Shown here: positions 54,362 through 64,000 of the stretch, piece by piece
Position numbering within the stretch: position 1 is the stretch's first letter
Layout: the number at the start of each line of letters is the position of its first letter
Source of the DNA: Lachnoclostridium sp. An131
GTDB lineage: Bacteria > Bacillota > Clostridia > Lachnospirales > Lachnospiraceae
Reading direction: 5' to 3'
Assembly (NCBI RefSeq): GCF_002160825.1
Contig: NZ_NFLI01000010.1
Location: 62,001 to 126,000 of the forward strand
Length of the DNA stretch: 64,000 nt
The notes under the pieces: model-generated
Told to the model about the DNA's origin: nothing
What the model saw: the letters and a program-made list of their open reading frames with translations, nothing else
Databases searched by the model: none
Program-made: the position numbers and the translations under genes

Positions 54362-55564
54362 TTACTCTGCAACGCTCTGCTCCGCCACGAAATCCCATGC
54401 TGCCGTCTCTGTATTCGCATGCTTGATGTAAGCCGCGTCACGGTTTGCGTCACCGATCTCGTTAAAAGAGATATCTCCGCTCACGCCCGTGTAGGTCACA
54501 TCCCAGAGCGCCTCATTTACAGCCGCCGGGTCAGTAGAGCCCGCTGCCTTCAGAGCCTCCAGCGCCACGTAGTAAGCGTCATAGCCCATGACAGTCAGTC
54601 CGGAAACGGTATCGTCTCCGCCGTTGTTCGCCTTCGCTGTGGAATCACTGTTGATCCACTCCTTGATGCCGGCGTCAAACTCCGGATTTCCTCCCTCCTG
54701 ATAGAAGGTCGATACGTAGATGTCCACGTTCTTGCCCTCTGCGGCGTTCAGGATTACGTTCGAATCCCAGGTATCGCCTGCCAGAAGCGGAATCTCCAGT
54801 CCCTGGGAAGCCGCCTGCTCTACAAGCAGAGCCGCCACCTCTGTGGAGGACGGAGCAAAGAATACATCTGCTCCCTCGTTCTTTGCGGAAGTAATATAGG
54901 ACGTAAAGTCACTGTTTCCTTCCTGGAAGGTATCAGAAACCACCTCTCCGCCGAGAGCCTCAAAGGCCTCTGTGAAATAGTATCCAAGTCCTGTAGAATA
55001 ATCATCGCCCAGCTTTGTCAGCACGTAAGCCTTCTGAGCCGAGAAATTGTCTTTCGCGAAATTCGCAAGCACGGTGCCCTGGAAGGGATCCAGGAAGCAG
55101 ATCCGGAAATAATGGGTATTTCCTTCTGTGATCTGCGGGTTGGTACAGGTGACTCCGATCACCGGAATTCCTGCTTCCTTAAAGGTATCGGAGCCCGCGA
55201 TAGATACTCCGGAGCCATAGGATCCAAGAACTACCGATACGCCGTTGCTTACCAGCGTAGCTGCCGCAGTAGGCGCTTTATCATTGGAAGACTCGTTGTC
55301 CACGATATCAAGCTGTACCGTATATTCCTTGCCTCCGATCTCTACGGTAGGCGTCACATAGTTCGCATACTGAATACCCAGCGTCTCCTGCTTTCCGCCT
55401 GCGCCGTTGTCTCCGGACGCCGGCTCAAACACGCCGATTCTGACCACGTCTCCGTCAGCCGCCGCTGTACTGTCCGCAGACGCCTCAGGCTTTTTCTCAC
55501 AGCCTGCCAGCAGTGTGCTGAGCATCGCTGCAGCAAGAAGAACTGATAATATCCGCTTCTTCAT
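54362..55564 (-). CDS. livK: Second LivK substrate-binding lipoprotein
   Basis: 400 aa. The signal peptide ends in lipobox LLAGC (Cys about 22). The type I binding fold starts RIGVFEPASGDNGAGGKQ. Further family features are SSNDKAPTAAATLVSNG, TCTNPQITEG and DPFQGTVLANFAKDNF. The ATG at 55564 has AGGAGG upstream; an open frame 38 codons longer is promoter and leader. The promoter is at 55650-55678. Confidence 0.94.
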   Translation of the reverse strand: MKKRILSVLLAAAMLSTLLAGCEKKPEASADSTAAADGDVVRIGVFEPASGDNGAGGKQETLGIQYANYVTPTVEIGGKEYTVQLDIVDNESSNDKAPTAAATLVSNGVSVVLGSYGSGVSIAGSDTFKEAGIPVIGVTCTNPQITEGNTHYFRICFLDPFQGTVLANFAKDNFSAQKAYVLTKLGDDYSTGLGYYFTEAFEALGGEVVSDTFQEGNSDFTSYITSAKNEGADVFFAPSSTEVAALLVEQAASQGLEIPLLAGDTWDSNVILNAAEGKNVDIYVSTFYQEGGNPEFDAGIKEWINSDSTAKANNGGDDTVSGLTVMGYDAYYVALEALKAAGSTDPAAVNEALWDVTYTGVSGDISFNEIGDANRDAAYIKHANTETAAWDFVAEQSVAE

Positions 55565-55649
55565 AATTTTTCCCTCCTGTGATCGCGCCTCCTGTATCCT
55601 CTGTGTACGTTCATCAAAGACATTTGTGCGCGCTATTAATACGCGGTTT

Positions 55650-55678
55650 AGTATAACACTTTTGTATGGAGATTTCAA
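55650..55678 (-). promoter_or_regulatory. Promoter of the second liv operon
   Basis: TTGAAA, 17 bases, TATACT on the minus strand, about 80 bases before the livK start codon. Confidence 0.7.
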
Positions 55679-55775
55679 GCGGAATTTTTCAGAGGCTTCC
55701 TTTTTCCCGGCACTGCTGCTGTATCAGCCTTGTAGCCCGGAACGGCCGTATGCCTTCGCACGGCTGTCCGCATAA

Positions 55776-55817
55776 GAAAAAAGCGCCTTGCACCTCTTTC
55801 AGGCACAAAACGCTTTT
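55776..55817 (-). terminator. Terminator of the DUF6465-type gene
   Basis: On the minus strand AAAAGCG...TGCC pairs with GGTGCAAGGCGCTTTT (minor mismatches), followed by TTTTTTCTT. Confidence 0.7.
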
Positions 55818-55844
55818 CCTCTTATTTTCTATCATACTGTCTGA

Positions 55845-56273
55845 TTACAGTGCAATCTTTCCACTCTCTTTGCCGTTGATCACGTAGTAAGCTGCCATAT
55901 CCTCGGGCTTTACATAGAGATCCAGGCTCTTGATGGAAGATGCGCGGTGTCCGAGAGCAACCCAATCTTCTGTTGCCTTTGCAACCAGATCTGCAGTCGG
56001 AATTTCCTTTCCTGCAAACTGAACGTATATATTCTGAGTCACTGCAGGCTTTTCCGCCTTTACTGTCTTCTTCGCTGTCGTCTTTTTTGCGGTCTCTTTC
56101 TTTGCCGCTGTCTTCTTCACAGGCTCTGCTTTTACAGGCTCAGCCTTTGCAGCCTCTGCCTTGGCCTGTACGGGTTTCTCTGCCTTTGCAGGCGCTTCTG
56201 TCTTCACCGGATCGCTTGTCACTGCGGTCTCTGCTGCCTTCTTTGTGGTCGCTGTTGCTTTCTTAGCAGTCAT
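55845..56273 (-). CDS. DUF6465-like protein with Lys/Ala-rich N-terminus
   Basis: 142 aa. The first 80 residues are repeats of Lys, Ala, Glu and Pro, histone-H1-like. A conserved C-terminal part starts TQNIYVQFAGKEI and includes SLDLYVKPEDMAAYYVING. The family is widespread in Lachnospiraceae but unassigned; a nucleic-acid or scaffold role is a guess. The second of two adjacent ATGs has better spacing to AGGAGG. Confidence 0.75.
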   Translation of the reverse strand: MTAKKATATTKKAAETAVTSDPVKTEAPAKAEKPVQAKAEAAKAEPVKAEPVKKTAAKKETAKKTTAKKTVKAEKPAVTQNIYVQFAGKEIPTADLVAKATEDWVALGHRASSIKSLDLYVKPEDMAAYYVINGKESGKIAL

Positions 56274-56473
56274 CATAATCCTCCTCAATTTCAAAACTCA
56301 CCGTCTTGCGGTCAGGACAGCAGCAGAACACAGAATCCTCTGTGATTCTGAAGCTGTGCAGTACAATGATACTTTTTGACAGACCTATTATATTGCATTT
56401 TTCCAGTTAATGCAAGAATGTTCTTGTTTTTTATTAAATGCAGACAATTTAGACGAAATTTCCCCTAAAGCAG

Positions 56474-57718
56474 TCAGAAGGTCTCTTTCAGAGAATGGAT
56501 AAAGAGCCCGCTGCGAAGCTTCGGTTCAAACCAGGTGGATTTCGGAGGCATGAGCCGTCCGGCGTCCGCCACGGCAAACAGCTCGCTGATCGAGGTGGGA
56601 TACATGGCAAAGGCAGCCTTCATATCCGTATGTACCCGGCGTTCCAGCTCGGAAAGTCCCCGGATTCCTCCCACGAAATCAATCCGCTTATCGGTCTTTG
56701 GATCCCGGATTCCGAGCACCGGATCCAGAATCTGCTTCTGGAGGATGGATACGTCCAGGCCCTCCACCGGATCGTCGTTTTCGTACTGAGGCTTCAGGGC
56801 CAGAAGATACCACTGGTTTTCCAGATACAGGGCTGCCTGTCCCTTTTTCTGCGGATGAACGGCCTTATCCGATTTCCTCACCTCATAAACTTCTCTTACC
56901 TTATCCAGGAACTGCTCCGGCGTGAGACCGTTCAAATCCTTCACTACCCGGTTGTAATCCATGATCATCAGCTCATCATCTGGAAAGATAACGGAAAGAA
57001 AATAATTAAACTCCTCGTCTCCGGTATAGCCGGGATGCTCTTCCCTGCGCTTGATGCCTACCCGGACCGCCGACGCCGCCCTGTGATGACCGTCTGCAAT
57101 ATACAGGGAATCCATGCCGGAAAAGGCTGTCTGAATTGCCTGGAGCTCCTGCTGACCGGCAATTTTCCACCCTCTGTGGCGGATTCCATCCTCGGAAACG
57201 AAATCAAACAGCGGCTCCTTTTGTTTTTCATCCGCTGTCAGCCTCTTTAAGGCCTTCTGACTGCGGTAAGCGAGAAAAATCGGTCCGGTCTGGGCGTCGC
57301 AGACATCCACATGGCGTACCCGGTCCTCCTCCTTTTCCCGCCTTGTATTTTCATGCTTTTTGATTACGCCGTTTAAATAATCGTCTACCGAAGCGCAGGC
57401 CACGATGCCTGTCTGGCTGCGTCCGTTCATCGTCAGCTCATAGAGATAATAGCAGGGAGCCTCGTCCTGTACAAGGCTTCCTTCCTCCACCATTCCCCAG
57501 AGCAGCTCCTTCGCCTTTTCATAGACGCGGCTGTCATAAAGATCCATATCCTCCGGAAGCTGTGTTTCGGCACGGTCGATGCGCAGAAAGCTTAAGGGCC
57601 TGCCCTCCACAGCCCTTCTGGCCTCGGCACGGCTGTACACATCGTATGGAAGGGCCGCAATGTCCGCCTCCTTCCCCGCCGCAGGCCGGATCGCGGGGAA
57701 GGGCCTGATATCCGCCAT
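56474..57718 (-). CDS. DUF1015 family protein
   Basis: 414 aa, starting MADIRPFPAIRPAAGKEAD, with ALPYDVYSRAEAR, FLRIDRAE and YIADGHHRAASAVRV typical of DUF1015. The last motif resembles ParB/Srx-type nucleotide-binding segments. In many Clostridia it lies beside serA and serC, as here, where its ATG abuts the serA stop, which supports a link to serine or phosphoserine metabolism. Some relatives are proposed serine kinases. Confidence 0.9.
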   Translation of the reverse strand: MADIRPFPAIRPAAGKEADIAALPYDVYSRAEARRAVEGRPLSFLRIDRAETQLPEDMDLYDSRVYEKAKELLWGMVEEGSLVQDEAPCYYLYELTMNGRSQTGIVACASVDDYLNGVIKKHENTRREKEEDRVRHVDVCDAQTGPIFLAYRSQKALKRLTADEKQKEPLFDFVSEDGIRHRGWKIAGQQELQAIQTAFSGMDSLYIADGHHRAASAVRVGIKRREEHPGYTGDEEFNYFLSVIFPDDELMIMDYNRVVKDLNGLTPEQFLDKVREVYEVRKSDKAVHPQKKGQAALYLENQWYLLALKPQYENDDPVEGLDVSILQKQILDPVLGIRDPKTDKRIDFVGGIRGLSELERRVHTDMKAAFAMYPTSISELFAVADAGRLMPPKSTWFEPKLRSGLFIHSLKETF

Positions 57719-58881
57719 CAGCAGATCACCCTGACTTTCAGTACGCCTTCCACTGCCTCCAGGCGCTCTACCAGCTGAGGGCTCGCCGCAGTCTCCAAAT
57801 CAAACATGGAATACGCATAATCTCCGCGGCTCTTGTTTGTCATATTTCCGATATTATAATTCTCCTGACCGAGGATCGTCGTAAACTGGCTCAGCATATT
57901 CTTTACATTCCTGTGGCAAATCGCAACCCTCGCCGGATAGCTGGGAACTCCCATATCGCAGTTGGGATAGTTTACAGAATTTCGGATGTTTCCGTTCTCC
58001 AGATAGTTCCGCAGCTCCTTTGCCGCCATACGCGCGCAGTTTTCCTCTGCCTCCTCTGTGGAGGCTCCAAGATGCGGAATTACGATAGCTCCCTTTGCGC
58101 CTGCCGTCGTCGGGTTCGGGAAATCGCTCACATATCTCTTTACCTTGCCCTTCTTCAGCGCCAGAACGACAGCATCCTCGTCTACCAGCAGATCACGGGC
58201 AAAATTCAGAATGACGACTCCATCCTTCATCTTTTCGATAGCTTCTGCGTTGATCATTTTCCGGGTACTGTCCAGAAGCGGAACATGTATCGTGATATAG
58301 TCGCACTCCTTATAGATATCATCCACATTCGTGATATGACGGATGCTTCTGGAAAGGTTCCAGGCAGCGTCCACAGAAATGTAGGGATCGTATCCCAGCA
58401 CCTCCATGCCAAGATGCGTGGCAGCGTTCGCCACTCTTACGCCGATAGCTCCAAGGCCTATAATACCGAGCTTTTTGCCTTCGATCTCATGGCCTGCAAA
58501 CTGCTTTTTCTGCTTCTCCGCAAGCTTGGAGATTTCCTCATTCATCCGCTCAGACTGTACCCAGTTCACGCCGCCGATGACATCTCTGGCCGCCAGCAGA
58601 AGGCCGGCCAGCACCAACTCCTTGACGCCGTTCGCATTTGCTCCGGGTGTATTGAATACGACAATTCCCTCCTCTGCGCATTTCCCAAGAGGGATATTAT
58701 TCACGCCGGCTCCGGCGCGGGCGATCGCTTTCAGGCTCTTCGGAAATTCCATGTCATGAAGAGCGGCGCTCCGCACAAGGAGGGCGTCTGCTTCCTCAAT
58801 CTCTTCCACCTGGACGTAATCACGGGTAAACTGGTCGAGCCCGGTCTGGGCGATCTGATTCAGACATTTATAACGGTACAT
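57718..58881 (-). CDS. serA: D-3-phosphoglycerate dehydrogenase
   Basis: 387 aa, first step of serine synthesis. The NAD-binding Rossmann motif is GIIGLGAIGVRVANAA. Catalytic Arg, Glu and His are in LNFARDLLVDEDAV, EEAEENCARMA and IPHLGASTEEA. A short ACT domain follows at the C-terminus (GDYAYSMFDLETAA), likely for serine feedback. It is 3 bases after serC. Confidence 0.95.
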   Translation of the reverse strand: MYRYKCLNQIAQTGLDQFTRDYVQVEEIEEADALLVRSAALHDMEFPKSLKAIARAGAGVNNIPLGKCAEEGIVVFNTPGANANGVKELVLAGLLLAARDVIGGVNWVQSERMNEEISKLAEKQKKQFAGHEIEGKKLGIIGLGAIGVRVANAATHLGMEVLGYDPYISVDAAWNLSRSIRHITNVDDIYKECDYITIHVPLLDSTRKMINAEAIEKMKDGVVILNFARDLLVDEDAVVLALKKGKVKRYVSDFPNPTTAGAKGAIVIPHLGASTEEAEENCARMAAKELRNYLENGNIRNSVNYPNCDMGVPSYPARVAICHRNVKNMLSQFTTILGQENYNIGNMTNKSRGDYAYSMFDLETAASPQLVERLEAVEGVLKVRVIC

Positions 58882-58884
58882 CGC

Positions 58885-59964
58885 TTAGTTTTCCTCCTCA
58901 AATTTTTTCATAAACTCCACAAGGGCCTTTACGCCCTCCAGAGGCATCGCATTGTAGATGCTGGCGCGCATGCCGCCCACGCTTCTGTGGCCCTTCAGGT
59001 TGACCAGCCCTGCGTGCTCCGCCTCCTTGACAAATTTCGCGTCCAGCTCCTTATCGCCCGTCACAAAGGGCACATTCATAAGAGAACGGTCTTCCCTGCG
59101 CACAGTCCCTTTAAAGAGCCGGCTGCTGTCCAGGAAATCATAGAGTACGGCCGCCTTCTCCTCATTCCTGGCCTTCATAACCTCCAGGCCTCCCTGCTTT
59201 TTCAGCCATTTGAAGACCTTCCCGCACATATAAATGCAGTAGGAGTTCGGCGTGTTGTAAAGGGAATTCGCATCTGCGTGAATCTTATACTTCATATAGG
59301 TCGGCGTATAGGGCAGCGTATCCTCTGTGATCAGATCCTCGCGGATAATCACAATCGCCATGCCGGCCGGCCCGATATTTTTCTGGACGCCGCCGTACAG
59401 AAGCCCGTACTTCGTTACGTCCACCGGTTCTGAAAGGAAACAGGAGGAAACGTCAGACACCAGAATTTTACCTTTGGTGTTCGGAAGCGTATGGAATTTG
59501 GTTCCATAAATAGTGTTGTTCTCACAGATATAGACATAGTCCGCGTCAGGACTCACGGGAAGATCGGAACAATCGGGAATATAAGAAAAGGTCTCATCCT
59601 CAGAAGAAGCGATCGCATTGGCCTTTCCATAGATCTGCGCCTCCTTGAAGGCCTTCTTCGCCCACTGACCGGTAATGATATAATCCGCCACCCGGTTCTT
59701 CATCAGATTCATGGGAATCGCCGCAAACTGAAGATGTGCTCCTCCCTGCATAAACAAAATCTTATAATTCTCCGGAATCTGCATCAGATCCCGCAGATCC
59801 TGCTCCGCCTCATTCAGAATGCTCTCAAATGCCCCCGAGCGGTGAGACATCTCCATCACGGACATGCCGGTTCCCTGATAATCCAGCATCTCATCGGCCG
59901 CTTCCCGCAGCACTTCTTCCGGCAGAACTGCCGGGCCTGCCGAAAAATTATACACACGACTCAT
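58885..59964 (-). CDS. serC: Phosphoserine aminotransferase
   Basis: 359-aa PLP enzyme, second step of serine synthesis. It begins RVYNFSAGPAVLPEEVL. The PLP lysine is in GLLYGGVQKNIGPAG, with MEMSHRSG and VSDVSSCFLSEP also typical. It is the first gene of serC-serA-DUF1015. Confidence 0.96.
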   Translation of the reverse strand: MSRVYNFSAGPAVLPEEVLREAADEMLDYQGTGMSVMEMSHRSGAFESILNEAEQDLRDLMQIPENYKILFMQGGAHLQFAAIPMNLMKNRVADYIITGQWAKKAFKEAQIYGKANAIASSEDETFSYIPDCSDLPVSPDADYVYICENNTIYGTKFHTLPNTKGKILVSDVSSCFLSEPVDVTKYGLLYGGVQKNIGPAGMAIVIIREDLITEDTLPYTPTYMKYKIHADANSLYNTPNSYCIYMCGKVFKWLKKQGGLEVMKARNEEKAAVLYDFLDSSRLFKGTVRREDRSLMNVPFVTGDKELDAKFVKEAEHAGLVNLKGHRSVGGMRASIYNAMPLEGVKALVEFMKKFEEEN

Positions 59965-60015
59965 TTTTCATTTCCTCCTCTTGGTCTTTTAAGACGATTT
60001 CCTGTTTCTTCTGTT

Positions 60016-60044
60016 ATTTTATGTCCTTGTTAATGTTTTGTCAA
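60016..60044 (-). promoter_or_regulatory. serC: serC operon promoter
   Basis: A perfect TTGACA, 17-base spacer, TAAAAT on the minus strand, about 50 bases before the start codon. Confidence 0.8.
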
Positions 60045-60068
60045 TAATTCCGTGCAATTCACGCGCAC

Positions 60069-61427
60069 TTAATAGTACAATACCACCGGCGTCCCGGACT
60101 CCATATTTTCAAAAATCACCTTCATGGCCGCCGGAGGGGTGTTTACACATCCGTGGGAACCATTGGTCAGATAAACTGTCCCGCCGAACTCCCTTCTCCA
60201 GCTGGCGTCATGGATTCCGTAATTGCCGTAAAAGGGCATCCAGTATTTCACAGGAGTGGCATAATTATCTCCCCGGAGCACTGCGTTCCGATCCTTGTAC
60301 TGAATCGCAGCCACGATCGCGGGAGTTCCGTAATTCCGGCTGATATTTCCAGTCACCACATCCGTGTCGATCAGGAGGGCGCCATCCTTATAGGCCCACA
60401 TATGCTGAGCTCCCATATCCACCTCGATATAGGTATCTCCGATATCGTTGTTTTCTCCCCAGTCCTTTCCTTCACGGGACCAGGCCGGCTGCTTCGCAAT
60501 CGTCTCGCCCTTCTCTATCGAAGCGAGCAGAGCCGCGTTTTCCGCCTCCTGATCAATCTGCCAGCCGTAATTGCCGCCGCTGACAGTAATGACACCGCGC
60601 AGCGTACTTTGAAACTTCCGCGCTTTTTTGTAGGTATCCCGCCTGTCTGCCAGCTCTGCCACCCATGCCTTGACAGCCTCCTCGTCAATCGACGCGTCAT
60701 AGCCGTCCAGCTGAATGAAGCCTGAAACCACAGAGCTGTCCACCACCTCTGTCTGCGGGCCAAATTCATAGGTTACTTCCGTGCCAAGCCATTTGTCAAG
60801 CTTTGCGGTAAGCTCCGTAATCTCCGGAGAATCCGCCGTCACAGCAGGGGCCTCGTAGCATCCTGCCTCTTCCAGCGCAAGCTCCGGCTGCATAGCCTCT
60901 GCCGCCGCACGGACCTGCTCCTTTAAAATATCCTCCTTAATCTTGGAGCCCTGCTGCTCCGGATAGAGCTCATAACCATCTGCGGTCAGCTCCACCCGGG
61001 CGTCCTCAGGCTCTTCCCCATCCTGCACGCAGGAAAGGGCTGCCAGAGCTTCATCAAATGCTTCTTCGTCAAAGGTGATATCCGGAGTAATCTGGTAGGA
61101 GTCCTGCTGCCAGAACATCCTGGGCCACAGAAAGCCGTTCTGAATCCTTTTATAGTTCCTTACGTTTTCTGTCTCGGAAAAGCTCATGCCAAGCTGCTGT
61201 GCAGTCATGCTCTCCTCCGAACCCCCGCGCTCCAGAAGGGTCAGCTCATAGCCGTCCGCCTGCTCAAGGATCAGGCTGTTCACCTGCTTTACCGTCCGAA
61301 GCTCCACATTCCTTCCGTTTACTGTGGTTCCCAGGAAGAAATGCTCCATAAAATATATGGAAACCATCAGATAGAGCAGAAAAATTCCTGCCAGCACCCA
61401 GAGATACCAGCGTATGCGTTTCAACAT
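60069..61427 (-). CDS. L,D-transpeptidase (YkuD) with peptidoglycan-binding-like domains
   Basis: 452 aa. An N-terminal membrane anchor (about 8-29) precedes two PG_binding_4-like regions (about 35-290) and a C-terminal YkuD domain (about 325-450). The catalytic Cys is in GSHGCVNTPP and the conserved His is in GIHDASWRREF. It cross-links peptidoglycan on the outer face of the membrane. It is 24 bases after ilvB and probably read through from it. Confidence 0.93.
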   Translation of the reverse strand: MLKRIRWYLWVLAGIFLLYLMVSIYFMEHFFLGTTVNGRNVELRTVKQVNSLILEQADGYELTLLERGGSEESMTAQQLGMSFSETENVRNYKRIQNGFLWPRMFWQQDSYQITPDITFDEEAFDEALAALSCVQDGEEPEDARVELTADGYELYPEQQGSKIKEDILKEQVRAAAEAMQPELALEEAGCYEAPAVTADSPEITELTAKLDKWLGTEVTYEFGPQTEVVDSSVVSGFIQLDGYDASIDEEAVKAWVAELADRRDTYKKARKFQSTLRGVITVSGGNYGWQIDQEAENAALLASIEKGETIAKQPAWSREGKDWGENNDIGDTYIEVDMGAQHMWAYKDGALLIDTDVVTGNISRNYGTPAIVAAIQYKDRNAVLRGDNYATPVKYWMPFYGNYGIHDASWRREFGGTVYLTNGSHGCVNTPPAAMKVIFENMESGTPVVLYY

Positions 61428-61450
61428 TTTAAGCTTCTCTCCAATGTAAA

Positions 61451-63136
61451 TTATTTTTTCTTTTCGTCCAGATCGTCCGCATCAAAGGTATCCTCCAGCG
61501 GAGCGCCTGCCGGCATCATCGGAAATACCTTATCGTCATTGTCAATGATGCAGTCGATCACCACCGGACGGCCCAGAGCGATGGCCTTCTCCAGCGCGGG
61601 AGCCACCTCCTCGCGTTTTGTCACGCGCATTCCTTCCGCCCCGAGCGCCTCTGCCAGCTTCACAAAATCTACATTGTCATTCAGAACCGTCGCTGAATAG
61701 CGGCGCCCATAAAACAGATTCTGCCACTGACGCACCATGCCCAGCACATGATTATTCAGCACAAGCTGAATCACAGGAATATTGTAGCGGGCAGCCGTAG
61801 CCAGCTCATTCATATTCATGCGGAAGCAGCCGTCTCCCGCCACATTGACCACCAGCTTATCCGGGCATCCAAGCTTTGCCCCCAGACTTGCGCCGAGGCC
61901 ATAGCCCATGGTTCCAAGGCCGCCGGAGGTCAGGAATGTCCTCGGCTCCCGGTACTTGTAATACTGAGCCGCCCACATCTGATTCTGTCCCACCTCTGTC
62001 ACGATCAGCGCGTCGCCCTTTGTGATTCGGTAAAGCTCCTGCAGCACATAGGGACCTGTCAGCCGATCCTCGCTGTACTTCAGCGGATATTTGTTCTTTA
62101 AGGCTGTAATCTCTTCCAGCCAGGATTTATGTTCCTTCTCAGGAAGCTTCGGATTCAGAATCTGAAGCACAGACTTCACATCTCCAATGATGCTGCTGTC
62201 TACGATCACATTTTTATTGATCTCCGCCGGATCAATGTCGATCTGGAGAATTTTCGCCTTCTTGGCAAACCGGGATGCGTCTCCGGTCACCCGCTCGCTG
62301 AACCTGGCGCCAATGGTAATCAGCAGATCGCAGTGTACCACTCCGAAATTGGACGCCTTTGTGCCATGCATTCCCAGCATGCCTGTGTACAGCGGATCCT
62401 CTCCCGGAAACGCGCCCTTTCCCATCAGAGAATCGCAGACCGGAGCCTGAATCTTATGGGCAAGCTCTGACACCTCCCTCGACGCATCTGAGATCGACGC
62501 GCCTCCGCCTACGAAGATAAAGGGCCGCTTTGCCTGAGAAATCATTTCAACCGCTCGGTCTATATCCTCCTCGCGGATAGTGTCCGCCACACGGACAATG
62601 GCTTCCGGCTCCTTACGCTCATATTCGGTCTCTGCTCCTGTGACATTCTTGGTGATATCTACAAGAACCGGTCCCGGGCGGCCGCTCCGGGCGATATGAA
62701 AGGCCCTGCGGAGCACCGGAGCCAGCATTTCCACATCCTTCACGATAAAATTATGCTTCGTGATCGGCATGGTAATTCCGGCAATATCTACCTCCTGGAA
62801 GGAATCTCTTCCAAGCAGGCTTTTTCCTACATTCGCCGTAATCGCCACCACCGGGACAGAATCCATATAGGCTGTCGCAATTCCTGTTACGAGATTCGTG
62901 GCTCCCGGCCCGGAGGTCGCCATGCAGACTCCCACCTTGCCTGTAGCGCGGGCATATCCGTCCGCCGCATGGGACGCTCCCTGCTCATGGGAGGTCAAAA
63001 TATGGCGGATCTCATCACTATGCTTATACAGCGCGTCATAAATGTCCAGTATCGCGCCGCCCGGGTATCCGAATACAGTGTCCACTCCCTGTTCCTTCAG
63101 ACACTCGATTACTATCTCTGCTCCTTTCAGCTGCAT
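61451..63136 (-). CDS. ilvB: Acetolactate synthase large subunit
   Basis: 561-aa ThDP enzyme, first step of valine, leucine and isoleucine synthesis. The catalytic Glu is in LTSHEQGASHAADGYARA and the ThDP motif is GDGCFRMNMNELATAARY with the closing NN. The central FAD-type domain starts near 190. No small regulatory subunit (ilvN) follows; the next gene is the transpeptidase. It is 111 bases after ilvD and likely in the same operon. Confidence 0.96.
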   Translation of the reverse strand: MQLKGAEIVIECLKEQGVDTVFGYPGGAILDIYDALYKHSDEIRHILTSHEQGASHAADGYARATGKVGVCMATSGPGATNLVTGIATAYMDSVPVVAITANVGKSLLGRDSFQEVDIAGITMPITKHNFIVKDVEMLAPVLRRAFHIARSGRPGPVLVDITKNVTGAETEYERKEPEAIVRVADTIREEDIDRAVEMISQAKRPFIFVGGGASISDASREVSELAHKIQAPVCDSLMGKGAFPGEDPLYTGMLGMHGTKASNFGVVHCDLLITIGARFSERVTGDASRFAKKAKILQIDIDPAEINKNVIVDSSIIGDVKSVLQILNPKLPEKEHKSWLEEITALKNKYPLKYSEDRLTGPYVLQELYRITKGDALIVTEVGQNQMWAAQYYKYREPRTFLTSGGLGTMGYGLGASLGAKLGCPDKLVVNVAGDGCFRMNMNELATAARYNIPVIQLVLNNHVLGMVRQWQNLFYGRRYSATVLNDNVDFVKLAEALGAEGMRVTKREEVAPALEKAIALGRPVVIDCIIDNDDKVFPMMPAGAPLEDTFDADDLDEKKK

Positions 63137-63247
63137 AATTCATCTCCCCTTATATCTCTGATTTTTTGCGGCTGCCGTAAAGCAGCCGCACTGTTCTTTC
63201 TTTATTCCGCATCCGCCATGGCCCCTGCCAGGCTCCATGGCAGTCCC

Positions 63248-64000
63248 TTACAGCTCCAGAATCGCGCCGCGGTTTCCGGAAGTCACCATCTTCGCATAGC
63301 GGGCCAGGTAACCGGTCGTCACCTTTGGCTCTCTGGGCTGCCATTTTTCCCTTCTGGCTGCCAGCTCTTCCTCGGAAACCAGAAGCTCCAGCTTGTTATT
63401 CGGGATATCGATCAGAATCCTGTCTCCTTCCTCTACCAGGGCAATCGGTCCTCCCACAGCAGCCTCCGGAGAGACATGCCCGATGGAAGCGCCTCTGGAA
63501 GCGCCGCTGAAACGGCCGTCTGTGATCAGCGCTACCGTTGATCCCAGACCCATGCCTGCAATGGCGGAAGTCGGATTCAGCATTTCACGCATACCCGGTC
63601 CTCCCTTGGGGCCTTCATAGCGGATCACAACCACATCGCCTGCCACGATTTTTCCGCCCTTGATCGCCTCGATGGCGTCCTCCTCGCAGTCAAAGACGCG
63701 GGCCGGGCCCTCGTGTACCATCATCTCCGGCACAACGGCAGAACGCTTCACGACAGCCGTATCCGGGGCCAGGTTTCCTTTCAGAACGGCGATGCCGCCG
63801 ATCTCGCTGTAGGGATTGTCGACAGGCCGAATGACCTCCGGATTCTTATTCACACAGCCCTCGATATTCTCGCCTACCGTCTTTCCTGTCACTGTCATCA
63901 GATCGGTATACAGAAGTCCTTTCTTATTCAGCTCATTCATCACAGCGTAGACTCCGCCGGCTTCATTCAAATCCTCGATATAGGTCGGGCCTGCCGGAGC
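63248..64000 (-). CDS. ilvD: Dihydroxy-acid dehydratase, C-terminal part
   Basis: The last 250 codons of the gene; the rest is beyond the right edge. Seen are [57 protein letters not shown] and [13 protein letters not shown], all diagnostic. It makes the keto-acid precursors of valine and isoleucine using an Fe-S cluster. Confidence 0.95.
   Translation of the reverse strand, partial: APAGPTYIEDLNEAGGVYAVMNELNKKGLLYTDLMTVTGKTVGENIEGCVNKNPEVIRPVDNPYSEIGGIAVLKGNLAPDTAVVKRSAVVPEMMVHEGPARVFDCEEDAIEAIKGGKIVAGDVVVIRYEGPKGGPGMREMLNPTSAIAGMGLGSTVALITDGRFSGASRGASIGHVSPEAAVGGPIALVEEGDRILIDIPNNKLELLVSEEELAARREKWQPREPKVTTGYLARYAKMVTSGNRGAILEL

Overview
The window looks like chromosome of a Gram-positive anaerobe of the class Clostridia, most likely a Lachnospiraceae member. 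Reasons: strong AGGAGG ribosome-binding sites, mixed GC content, a minimal SUF (SmsC/SmsB-like) iron-sulfur system without cysteine desulfurase beside it, an FprA-type flavodiiron protein, a Na+-translocating decarboxylase beta subunit, and duplicated branched-chain amino-acid ABC transporters. Almost every gene lies on the minus strand. Exceptions are the first two-component system, a coiled-coil membrane protein, a tRNA-Ala, a small membrane protein and a putative small guide RNA.

Layout. 1-2745: two lipoprotein genes divergent from an OmpR-type two-component system. 2833-9630: a glycine-riboswitch-controlled AGCS symporter, then a complete livKHMGF operon with a terminator between livK and livH. 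9729-18641: glgX, a NYN/OST-HTH RNA-binding protein, a ComEC-like metallo-beta-lactamase protein, a flavodiiron protein, a MATE transporter and ftsH. 18758-24020: an FtsX-type ABC exporter with its two-component system and a BceR-like operator. 24273-27817: a coiled-coil protein, a NimA-like flavoprotein, OadG/OadB-like subunits and a radical SAM protein.

28143-39972 is the centre of interest: a complete type I-C CRISPR-Cas locus. It has cas3-cas5-cas8c-cas7-cas4-cas1-cas2, a 557-bp leader, and an array of 50 repeats (49 identical). At the old end of the array at least three decayed repeats continue the ~66-bp period. Upstream of cas3, on the opposite strand, sits what looks like a one-unit crRNA-like RNA. 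It has an extended -10 promoter, a repeat-like segment ending in the same 10 bases as the real repeat, 26 spacer-like bases, and a 20-bp hairpin. Those 26 bases match a site in the cas3 promoter region that is preceded by TTC, the usual type I-C PAM. Seed positions 1-5 and 7-10 all match; position 6, which Cascade flips out, does not. This resembles the CreA/CreR class of Cas-regulating guides and would make Cascade repress its own operon.

40052-50600: a GyrI-like protein, TfoX-domain protein, WYL regulator, KptA, YdcF-like and SEC-C proteins, smsB/smsC, tRNA-Ala(GGC), a PadR/permease-prefix pair with two palindromic operators in its promoter, a HAD phosphatase and purA. 50715-55655: a second livKHMGF operon. 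55845-64000: a DUF6465 protein, DUF1015-serA-serC (serine synthesis), an L,D-transpeptidase, and ilvB and ilvD (branched-chain amino-acid synthesis, ilvD cut by the window end). Amino-acid uptake and synthesis therefore flank the defence island on both sides.
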